Shown: piece after piece, positions 1-6,299 of the stretch
Numbering within the stretch: the first letter of the stretch is position 1
Layout: each line of letters begins with the position of its first letter
Assembly (NCBI GenBank): GCA_026417675.1
Contig: JAOACV010000009.1
Location: forward strand, 1-15,902
DNA length: 15,902 nucleotides
Direction of reading: 5' to 3'
Source of the DNA: Verrucomicrobiia bacterium
Lineage (GTDB): Bacteria > Verrucomicrobiota > Verrucomicrobiia > CAIQCK01
Notes under the pieces: generated by a model
The model's input: the letters and a program-made list of their open reading frames with translations, nothing else
Told to the model about the DNA's origin: nothing
The model's database searches: none
Program-made: the position numbers and the translations under genes

Positions 1-1
1 C

Positions 2-166
2 GGCACCACGCCGAACAGCTACGATCTCTATGCGGGATTGGAATCGGAGATGTGGCGTGCGCTAATGTTGCCGACGAACGGCCAGACGCTTTATGTGACG
101 CTATGGTCCTTCGTCAACGGCGCGTGGCAGCCGAACGCCTACACTTACACGGCAGCCGGGCCGTGA
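2..166 (+). CDS. C-terminal end of a probable secreted repeat-type protein (5' end outside window)
   Basis: An open frame enters from the left edge and ends at TGA 164-166, giving the last 54 residues of a protein. It is rich in Tyr, Trp, Asn, Thr and Gly and contains LPTNGQTLYVTLWSFVNGAW followed by a YTYTA-type end. I recall segments of the LPT(N/D)G..(L/V)YV.LWS..NG.W kind as recurring modules in large predicted extracellular proteins of Verrucomicrobiota, but that is memory and not a search. No catalytic motif is visible and no function can be assigned. The gene converges on the minus-strand epimerase gene, with a heptamer array and a palindromic repeat between their stops. Confidence 0.6.
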   Translation, partial: GTTPNSYDLYAGLESEMWRALMLPTNGQTLYVTLWSFVNGAWQPNAYTYTAAGP

Positions 167-171
167 CGGGT

Positions 172-206
172 GGAAAGCGGCAAGAGGGAAGAGGCAAGAG
201 ACGAGA
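172..206. repeat. Degenerate heptamer array, unit GGCAAGA (about 5 units)
   Basis: Reading in sevens from 172 gives ggaaagc, ggcaaga, gggaaga, ggcaaga, gacgaga. The array starts 6 bases after the stop of the gene at the left edge. It has the same size and style as the heptamer arrays at 7621-7653 and 10765-10796, although its unit is different. It is probably not coding. Confidence 0.6.
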
Positions 207-239
207 CGGAAGCGATCTGGCCGCGAAGAGCCGTATGGA

Positions 240-316
240 GGTGGAGCGCGTTCTCCGAACGCGCTGGCGGTCGGGCTGCTGCGGGGGAAAATCGCGTTCG
301 GAGAACGCGATCCACC
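240..316. repeat. Palindromic interspersed repeat, copy A
   Basis: Two 24-base arms (240-263 and 293-316) are inverted complements with a single mismatch and are separated by 29 bases. The shared core is CGTTCTCCGAACGCG. Copies B (1393-1470) and C (6174-6245) have the same arms, and A and B are also similar in the spacer. The copy lies between two convergent genes, so its hairpin could help end both transcripts, although no T-run follows it. It resembles a REP or MITE-like element and carries no gene. Confidence 0.85.
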
Positions 317-341
317 AGGGCGGATCACCGCTACAGTGCGA

Positions 342-1334
342 TCACAACCGCTCCGCGCGCCAAGCGGTCGCCACATCGTCGAACAGCCGGTCGTAGGCGG
401 TGTTCACGGTGCATTGGTCGGGATGGGCGCGATACCAGGCAACGGATTCGTGGATGCCCTCGCGGAAAGGTTTGCGGGTGCGGAAGTCGGGCACGAACCG
501 CTTGATTTTGGAGTTGTCGAAGACGCCGGGGCAGGCTTTGTCGCCCTTGAGCGGGCCGGTCAGTTCGGAAAACCGCGCGCAAAGCCAGTCGGTCGGGATG
601 CGCAGAATCTGCGGCGACTTCACGCCCAGCGCGTCGGCGGTCTCGGCCAGGATCCGGTTCCATGTCAGCACCTCGTCGCCGGTGATCTGGAAGGCTTCGC
701 CGAGGGCGCGCTCGTTGCCGACCAGGCCGGCGAAGCCAACCGCGAAATCGCTGGTGGCGGTCAGCGTCCACAAGCCCTCGCCGTCATCGGGCAGGAAGAC
801 CGGTTTGCCCGCCTCCAACCGCGCCGCCAGCGTGCAACTGGCGCTCGCCACGATGTTGGGGAACCACCGCGGCGAATAGGTGTGCGACGGCCGCACGATG
901 GTCAGCGGAAAGCCGTCCCGGTCGCGCCGATCGCACAACCAGCGTTCGCATTGCTCCTTCTTCTGCCCGTAGTCCCAAAACGGATTGCCCAGCGGCTCGT
1001 CCTCGGTCACCGGCAGGTTGCGCGGCGGCTTGACGTAGGCGGCGGTGGTGCTGATGAAGATGTATTGGCGCAGGCGGCCTTGGAACAACTCGAAATCCAC
1101 CGCCACGTCGCCGAGATCGTAACCGAGAAAGTTCACCACCACCTCCGGTTCAACGCCCGCCAGCGCCGCGCGCATCGCCGCCAGGTCCTTGCGGTCCGCC
1201 ACGACCGCGCGATAGCCTGACGGCACTGCCGAGCGTCCGCGCGTGACGACGATGATCTCGTGTCCGCGCGCGTGCAATAACGCAGCGCAATCAGTTGAAA
1301 TGTTTCCGGTGCCGCCGATGAAAAGGATGCGCAT
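342..1334 (-). CDS. NAD-dependent epimerase/dehydratase family protein (extended SDR)
   Basis: This 330-residue protein has an N-terminal Rossmann fold with the nucleotide motif GGTGNIS (residues 7-13) directly after the first beta strand. An acidic DRKD stretch lies near residue 48, and a FISTTAAYV strand is followed by the catalytic Tyr122-xxx-Lys126 pair (YGQKK). These are the hallmarks of extended short-chain dehydrogenases acting on nucleotide sugars or similar substrates in the cytoplasm. The substrate cannot be read from the sequence. The length is normal for the family and the start is the ATG at 1334, right before the glycine-rich motif. It is a single gene on the minus strand, with palindromic repeat copies on both sides and no obvious pathway partner nearby. 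Confidence 0.85.
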   Translation of the reverse strand: MRILFIGGTGNISTDCAALLHARGHEIIVVTRGRSAVPSGYRAVVADRKDLAAMRAALAGVEPEVVVNFLGYDLGDVAVDFELFQGRLRQYIFISTTAAYVKPPRNLPVTEDEPLGNPFWDYGQKKEQCERWLCDRRDRDGFPLTIVRPSHTYSPRWFPNIVASASCTLAARLEAGKPVFLPDDGEGLWTLTATSDFAVGFAGLVGNERALGEAFQITGDEVLTWNRILAETADALGVKSPQILRIPTDWLCARFSELTGPLKGDKACPGVFDNSKIKRFVPDFRTRKPFREGIHESVAWYRAHPDQCTVNTAYDRLFDDVATAWRAERL

Positions 1335-1392
1335 AAACTGTAGTGTAGAGCAGACGGTCGCGCCGGTCGAGCAAGCTGGCTGTCATGTTCGA

Positions 1393-1470
1393 GGTGGAGC
1401 GTGTTCTCCGAACGCGCGGGCGGTTGCGTTGTTGCGCGGGGCAGTTCGCGTTCGGAGAACGCGATACACC
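1393..1470. repeat. Palindromic interspersed repeat, copy B
   Basis: Arms 1393-1416 and 1447-1470 are inverted complements with three mismatches and flank a 30-base spacer similar to that of copy A. It lies in the region between the divergent epimerase gene (start 1334) and the hypothetical gene (start 1562). It is therefore within possible promoter territory for both. The rest of 1335-1561 shows no gene and no promoter I would defend. Confidence 0.85.
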
Positions 1471-1561
1471 AGAAATACGATCATGCGGCCAAAGGGGGAA
1501 ACCAACATGCCCGTTGTCGTCGTGCCGCGTCATCTGGTAGAAAACGGTTCGTCAAGAGGCT

Positions 1562-1825
1562 ATGAGCAAGAAGAAGGACAAGCAGAAGACACGGATGGTT
1601 CTGGCCATCCTGACCAACCGGTTTATCCGGAGCCAGAAACCGCGGTTCATCGAGCTGTCCTGCAAACCGGACGGCTCGATCCTCAAGGAGCGCGTTCTGC
1701 ACGCCGAGCCGACCGAGGCGATCTACGACGAGGTCTGGACCAACGACGAGGGCAAGAAATCGCTCGACACCTGCGCGCGCATGAGCCGGCTTTACGGCCA
1801 CCCGTTGCAACGCCGGGCGAAGTAG
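1562..1825 (+). CDS. Small hypothetical protein, 87 residues
   Basis: I do not recognise this protein. It has a strongly basic N-terminus (SKKKDKQKTR), a central mix of beta-like hydrophobic stretches, an acidic middle (EPTEAIYDEVWTNDEGKK) and a basic C-terminal tail. There is no signal peptide or membrane segment. The start ATG is preceded by a purine-rich AAGAGG that sits very close to it. Codon use looks like that of real genes in the window, with GC-rich third positions. It lies 43 bases upstream of the beta-propeller gene and could share a transcript with it. The basic ends would suit a nucleic-acid-associated protein, but nothing proves that. Confidence 0.6.
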   Translation: MSKKKDKQKTRMVLAILTNRFIRSQKPRFIELSCKPDGSILKERVLHAEPTEAIYDEVWTNDEGKKSLDTCARMSRLYGHPLQRRAK

Positions 1826-1868
1826 CAAACCGCCCTCTGCGGGCGCCCCGTCGGTGCCGGAATCCTGC

Positions 1869-3047
1869 ATGATGAAAAAATGGCCGTTAAGCGTGATGCT
1901 CGCCCTGGCGATGACGGCGTTCCTGGCCTGTGAGCGCGCCTCGGAAGGCCCGCAAGGCCCGCCAACGCGCGCGCCGGCGACAGCCGTCACCGACACGACC
2001 GACTGGCCGATGTTCCGCGGCAACCCGCAGTTGACGGGCGTCGCGGCGGGGACGCTCCCGGAGACGTTGACGGTGCGCTGGCGGTTCAAGGCCGAGGACG
2101 CTGTGGAATCATCGCCGGCCATCGTCGGCAACACCGTGTATATCGGCTCCAACAGCAACGCGCTGCACGCGCTTGACCTCGCCACCGGCAGGCCGCGTTG
2201 GACGTATCGCGCCACCGGCGCGGTGAAAGCGTCGCCCACGGTGCGGGACGGCGTCGTTTATGTTGGCGACGAGGACGGGATGTTTCACGCGGTGGACGCG
2301 GCCACCGGCAAGCGACGCTGGACCTTCAAGACCGACGCGGAGATCATGTCGTCGGCCAACTGCGCCGGCGACCGCATCCTGTTCGGCTCCTACGACGACA
2401 ACCTCTACTGTCTCAACACGGCCGACGGGAAACTGGTCTGGAAGTTCGAGACGGCGGGCCGCGTCCACGCGACCCCGGCGCTGGCGGATGGGAAGGCGCT
2501 GATTTCCGGCTGCGACAGCAACCTGCGCGCGATTGAAGTCGCCACCGGCAAGGAAGTCTCACTCGTCGAACTGGGCGGCTACACGGCCTCCTCGCCGGCG
2601 GTGATGGGGCCACGGGCGTTTGTCGGCACGATGGGCAACCAAATCTGCTGCGCCAACTGGCAAAAGCCCGCGTTGGAATGGCAGCGCGAGCCGAAGGACC
2701 GCTCGGACGCTTTCTTCGGCTCGGCCGCCGCGGTGGGCGATCGCATCGTCATCGGCGGCCGTGACAAGCGGGTGCATTGTCTGAAGGCCGACACCGGCGA
2801 TACGCTCTGGATGTTCGAAACCAAAGGCCACGTGGATTCGTCGCCCGCCGTCGTTGGCGAGCGTGTTTTCGTCGGTTCGCGCGACGGCAACCTCTACGAA
2901 CTCGACCTGAAGACCGGCGCGAAACGCTGGCAGTTCGCCGCCGGCGCGCCGATCACGTCCTCGCCGGCGGTCGCGCGCGGTCATCTGGTCATTGGCGCCG
3001 AGGACGGCACAGTCTATTGTCTGGGGCCAGGTGCCGTGGCGCCCTGA
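1869..3047 (+). CDS. PQQ-like beta-propeller repeat protein, probable lipoprotein
   Basis: The protein has about 392 residues. The chosen start is the ATG at 1869 (another ATG follows at 1872); the frame stays open upstream to a GTG at 1854, but those codons add nothing signal-like. The N-terminus MMKKW plus a hydrophobic stretch ends at a cysteine (AFLAC), an acceptable but imperfect lipobox. A Pro/Ala-rich linker precedes the propeller. The rest is built from about seven repeats of the type SPA.VG..VYIGS.D..L.ALD..TG...W.F, the signature of PQQ/BamB-type propeller blades. The family includes BamB and quinoprotein dehydrogenases. No dehydrogenase metal or PQQ-ligand pattern is evident, so a binding or scaffold role in the periplasm or on the outer membrane is more likely. 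Its neighbours do not clarify the role. Confidence 0.85.
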   Translation: MMKKWPLSVMLALAMTAFLACERASEGPQGPPTRAPATAVTDTTDWPMFRGNPQLTGVAAGTLPETLTVRWRFKAEDAVESSPAIVGNTVYIGSNSNALHALDLATGRPRWTYRATGAVKASPTVRDGVVYVGDEDGMFHAVDAATGKRRWTFKTDAEIMSSANCAGDRILFGSYDDNLYCLNTADGKLVWKFETAGRVHATPALADGKALISGCDSNLRAIEVATGKEVSLVELGGYTASSPAVMGPRAFVGTMGNQICCANWQKPALEWQREPKDRSDAFFGSAAAVGDRIVIGGRDKRVHCLKADTGDTLWMFETKGHVDSSPAVVGERVFVGSRDGNLYELDLKTGAKRWQFAAGAPITSSPAVARGHLVIGAEDGTVYCLGPGAVAP

Positions 3048-3174
3048 GCGCGCAGTCGCAACAAAGGCTTGAGCCGGCGGTCACAAGCTGAGATTTTCTG
3101 CGGAACCGTCGCGCCGTGCAACCGGAGCCGCGAAACCCTGTTTGCCGCGACGATGACGACACGCACAGAACACG

Positions 3175-3627
3175 ATGCCAGACGACTTGGAATTCATGAT
3201 GGGCAAGTTCGCCGCGCGCGTCCCGACGGACCGGCGCTACTTGGCCAACCACATGTGGCTGCGGCCGCAGGGCGACGCGTTGCGTTTTGGCCTGACGGCC
3301 TATGCTGTGCGCTTGTTGCTGGAGATTTATTTCCTGGAGTGGAGTGTTGCCGAGGGCGACCCGGTCAAGCAAAAGGCCGAGATCGGCGCCGTGGAAAGCG
3401 CGAAGGCCACCGCCGCGATTTACGCGCCGGCCACCGGGACAATCGCGCGGCTCAACCCCGCGGCGCTCGCCGATCCGGGCGTCATCAACCGCGATTGCTA
3501 CGGCAAGGGTTGGTTGTTCGAGATCGCCGGCGTCAGTGACGGCGCGATGGAGCCGCGGCAATACATCGAGTTTCTCGCCCAAAGCTGGGAAAAAGCGCAG
3601 GCGTTGCTAAAGAAACAAGCGAAGTGA
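3175..3627 (+). CDS. Glycine cleavage system H-like lipoyl carrier protein
   Basis: This 150-residue protein follows the GcvH pattern through its length. It has NHMWLRPQGDALRFGLTAYA (cf. HEWVR...GITDYA), then EIYFLEW...EGDPVKQKAEIGAVESAKA with the lipoylation lysine Lys77 in the ESAKA turn. YAPATGTI and DPGVINRDCYGKGWLFEI follow. GcvH carries a lipoyl arm between the P, T and L proteins of glycine cleavage, but none of those genes is in this window. The gene instead opens a run with iron-sulfur, radical SAM and terpenoid genes. It may be a dedicated lipoyl carrier for that pathway, or a true GcvH placed here by chance. No Shine-Dalgarno sequence is visible before the ATG at 3175. The 127-base gap upstream (3048-3174) shows no other feature. 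Confidence 0.85.
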   Translation: MPDDLEFMMGKFAARVPTDRRYLANHMWLRPQGDALRFGLTAYAVRLLLEIYFLEWSVAEGDPVKQKAEIGAVESAKATAAIYAPATGTIARLNPAALADPGVINRDCYGKGWLFEIAGVSDGAMEPRQYIEFLAQSWEKAQALLKKQAK

Positions 3628-3649
3628 CACCGAGCCTCGAGGCCCCGAC

Positions 3650-4606
3650 ATGGAAAAGTTGACCGTGGTTCTCTCTCAAGCGCCGGGCCATGACCCGCTC
3701 AAGCGTGAGCTGGAGGCGAAAATCCTCGCCGCGCTGGTCCACGCGCCGGGCATCGCGCTCTCGGTCGTGCCGCACCTCTACGATCTGAGCGACGGCCACC
3801 GGGCGCTGAGTTCCCTGCGGGCCGTCCGCGGGCCGCTGGTCGTGCTGGCGTGGCTTTACCCGCGCGCCATCCACTGGACGCTCCACCAACTCGGCGTCCG
3901 CGGTCACGTCGGCGAGACGCAACTCAAACGCCGCGCTGGGGCCGATGATGCGGCCCCGGCCGGGAAGCCAGGCAGTGACGCGACCGGCTTGCCCCCGCGC
4001 ATGATTTGGTCGCTCCAGTTGCGAGAGAGCGACACCGCGGAGGCCCATCTGCGCGAGATTCGTCGCATCGCCGCCGAGGTCGGAGTCCCGTTGCCGAAAC
4101 CGCGTCGCGCCGCCCGCAGTGAGCAGGTCGGTTTTCGGACTGGCCGGCCGGTCGAAACGCCGCCGCATCGCTGGTATCCGGTCATTGACTACAGTCGCTG
4201 CGGAAACTGTCTGGAGTGCGTGGATTTTTGTCTCTTTGGCGTGTTCGGCGTGGACGACCACCAGCGGCTGATCGTGGAGAACCCCGACAACTGCAAACCC
4301 GGCTGTCCTGCTTGCGCCCGCGTTTGCGAAAAGAACGCCGTCATGTTTCCCATGCACGACCAGCCCGCCATCGCCGGCGCCGCTGGCACGGGCCGCGTCA
4401 AGATCAAGCTCGACCTTTCCCAACTACTTGGCGCCTCCGAGGCCCTCGAACTGGCCGCCGCCGAGAAAGCCGCCGCGTTGGAACGGTCCGGCCTCGGTTC
4501 GAGCGACGGCCGCAAGACGAAATCCAGGCGGCCCTGCGTCAAGAAGCGCAAGGCCAAGGACGAACTGGACAAGCTGGTGGAGAAGCTCGACGATGCGAAT
4601 CTCTAG
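3650..4606 (+). CDS. 4Fe-4S ferredoxin-type protein with unassigned N-terminal domain
   Basis: The protein has 318 residues. Two cluster motifs are clear: Cys184-xx-Cys187-xx-Cys190-xxx-Cys194 and Cys215-xxx-Cys219-xx-Cys222-xxx-Cys226. Together they form a bacterial-type two-cluster ferredoxin domain preceded by RWYPVIDYSRC. Residues 1-85 look like an alpha/beta domain that I cannot name, and a low-complexity linker (about 90-115) follows. The C-terminal ~90 residues are Lys/Glu/Ala-rich, probably helical or coiled. The ATG at 3650 has a good GAGG ribosome site seven bases upstream (3639-3642). The stop overlaps the radical SAM gene by 14 bases, so the two are likely translated together. An electron-donor role for that enzyme is a reasonable inference. 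Confidence 0.8.
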   Translation: MEKLTVVLSQAPGHDPLKRELEAKILAALVHAPGIALSVVPHLYDLSDGHRALSSLRAVRGPLVVLAWLYPRAIHWTLHQLGVRGHVGETQLKRRAGADDAAPAGKPGSDATGLPPRMIWSLQLRESDTAEAHLREIRRIAAEVGVPLPKPRRAARSEQVGFRTGRPVETPPHRWYPVIDYSRCGNCLECVDFCLFGVFGVDDHQRLIVENPDNCKPGCPACARVCEKNAVMFPMHDQPAIAGAAGTGRVKIKLDLSQLLGASEALELAAAEKAAALERSGLGSSDGRKTKSRRPCVKKRKAKDELDKLVEKLDDANL

Positions 4607-6296
4607 CGACCGCGACGGTTGGCCCGTCGTGCTGACGGCCGATCGCACGCTGATGGCGGACTACCCGACGCTGTTCGACGGCATCATGGGGACCGTCCAG
4701 ACCCGCGTCGTGCCGGAGTTCATCATGCGGCGCTTCATCTGCCCTCCGGCGCCGCGGGACGGCCTGCGCGTGCGCAAAGCGCCGCTCGGCCTGCGACGCG
4801 TCGAAGCGGCGCTGCGGCGCGATGGTTTCAGCGAGGCTGACCTCATCATCGTCGCGCCCGAAGACCTGCCGCAGGCCGTGGGTCGCCGCACCAGGATCAT
4901 CGCGGTGGCGTCGGGCGACCCGTTTGGCCTCGGCATGAGCAACACCACCATGGCCGACATGGCGGGCGGCCAGCTCTACACCGCGCGCTGGTATGACGCG
5001 CTGCTGCGGCAGATTAGGCAACTCAAGGACCGTTTGGGTTTCCGCATCGTCGCCGGTGGCGCCGGCGCGTGGCAGTTCGCGTTTCGGCCGGAGCAACGCG
5101 ACGCGCTGGGCGTGGACACGGTTGTCTCCGGCTATGCGGAGGGCATCGTCGGCAATCTGTTTCGGAGAATCCTCGCCGGCGAAAGCGCGCCTCCCTTGGT
5201 GAATGCCGGGAGCCTGGCCGCGCAGGACATTCCCGCAACTGCAGGCGCGACCTCGATGGGCGTCGTGGAAATCAGCCGTGGCTGCGGCAAGGGCTGTGAC
5301 TTCTGCACCGTCGCGCGCGAGCCGATGACGCACCTGCCGGAGGCGACGATTCTGGCCGACGCGCAGACCAACCTCGCACGCGGCGTGGACAGCCTCGCAC
5401 TGGTCAGCGAGGACGTGTTTCGCTACGGCGCGGCAAGCCATGCCGGCGACGTGAATCCTGCGGCGCTCAAATCGCTCGCCCGAAAAGTCCGCGCCCTGCG
5501 CGGCTTGCGGATCATCCAACTCGACCACGCCAACATCATCTCCGCCGCGCGATTCAGCGACGACGACCTGCGCGAGGTCGCCGCCACGCTGACCGAAGGC
5601 CAGCGCCACCGATTCCTGTGGATCAACCTCGGCGTCGAGACCGCCAGCGGCGACCTGCTCGACCGCAACGCGCGCGGCGGCAAAATCCGCCCTTGGAAAC
5701 CCGACGCGTGGGCCGCGCTCTGCGAGGAAACCTGCCGCCGGATGACGCGCGCCGGTTTCTTCCCGTTCGTCAGCCTCATTCTCGGTTTGCCCGGCGAGAC
5801 GCCCGACGACGTGCGGCAAACCGTGCGCCTCGTCGAACGGCTCTACCGCGAGCGGCTCTGCATCTTCCCCATCTTCCATGCGCCCGTGCAACCCGACAGC
5901 GGCAAGCCGTTCGCCATCGCCGACATGACGGCCGACCACTGGCGCTTGTTCCGGCTCAGCTACGATCTGAACTTCAGATGGATTCCCAGCCTGTTTTGGG
6001 ACAACCAGGCCGCGGCCGGTGTCGGCGCGGCCAAGCGGCTGTTCATTCAAGTCACCGGCCGGTTGCAACGTCTTCAGTGGAAAACCCGCTTCGCATGGAT
6101 GGCGAAAAAGCTGCGCGAACCCGGGCCGCCCGAGATTCCAGATGCGCCACACGACGATATTGCCGACAAATCAGGTGCATTGCGTTCTCCGAACGCGATT
6201 CTTCCGCCTTGCGGCGATCAGCCCGTTCGGGCAACGCGATCCACCCCGGCGCGTGGCAGCTCCTCGGCGATCCCAAAGAGATCGTTGCAGGCGTGA
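4593..6296 (+). CDS. B12-binding-type radical SAM protein; C-terminus overwritten by a repeat
   Basis: The protein has 567 residues. The start is the ATG at 4593, which overlaps the ferredoxin stop by 14 bases; longer starts read out-of-frame ferredoxin sequence. Residues 1-200 resemble the cobalamin-binding-like domain of this superfamily (RVEAALRRDGF, then GDPFGLGMSNTT). The DxHxxG cobalamin motif is not seen, so B12 binding is uncertain. The radical SAM cluster motif is Cys231-xxx-Cys235-xx-Cys238 (CGKGCDFC) after EISRG, followed by a TIM-barrel part (NLGVETASGDLL, SLILGLPGETPDD). The family performs radical methylation, rearrangement or insertion chemistry. The last ~40 residues come from palindromic repeat copy C and out-of-frame sequence, so the native C-terminus appears lost. 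It probably modifies the terpenoid or another lipid made by the neighbouring genes. Confidence 0.85.
   Translation: MRISSDRDGWPVVLTADRTLMADYPTLFDGIMGTVQTRVVPEFIMRRFICPPAPRDGLRVRKAPLGLRRVEAALRRDGFSEADLIIVAPEDLPQAVGRRTRIIAVASGDPFGLGMSNTTMADMAGGQLYTARWYDALLRQIRQLKDRLGFRIVAGGAGAWQFAFRPEQRDALGVDTVVSGYAEGIVGNLFRRILAGESAPPLVNAGSLAAQDIPATAGATSMGVVEISRGCGKGCDFCTVAREPMTHLPEATILADAQTNLARGVDSLALVSEDVFRYGAASHAGDVNPAALKSLARKVRALRGLRIIQLDHANIISAARFSDDDLREVAATLTEGQRHRFLWINLGVETASGDLLDRNARGGKIRPWKPDAWAALCEETCRRMTRAGFFPFVSLILGLPGETPDDVRQTVRLVERLYRERLCIFPIFHAPVQPDSGKPFAIADMTADHWRLFRLSYDLNFRWIPSLFWDNQAAAGVGAAKRLFIQVTGRLQRLQWKTRFAWMAKKLREPGPPEIPDAPHDDIADKSGALRSPNAILPPCGDQPVRATRSTPARGSSSAIPKRSLQA
6174..6245. repeat. 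Palindromic interspersed repeat, copy C (inside radical SAM gene)
   Basis: Arms at 6174-6197 and 6222-6245 match copies A and B. The left arm keeps the core CGTTCTCCGAACGCG, while the right arm has diverged (cccgttcgggcaacgcg). The copy lies in the 3' end of the radical SAM reading frame and is translated there as RSPNAILPP and neighbouring residues. The frame stays open through it but reads different codons after it; see the findings. Confidence 0.8.
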
Positions 6297-6299
6297 ACT

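Noticed and set aside
1335..1392. Possible promoter for the epimerase gene (TACACT as a -10 on the minus strand, TTGCTC as a -35).
   Set aside because: The spacing is about 21 bases and the match is poor.
3938..3957. Perfect 7-bp hairpin (GGGGCCG/CGGCCCC, loop ATGATG) inside the Fe-S protein gene.
   Set aside because: It is short, in a GC-rich linker-coding region, with no second copy and no T-run. It is likely chance.
4539..6152. A 537-codon open frame on the minus strand opposite the radical SAM gene.
   Set aside because: It has no recognisable motif and is Arg/Ala/Gly-rich, while the plus strand carries clear radical SAM motifs. High GC produces long antisense frames.
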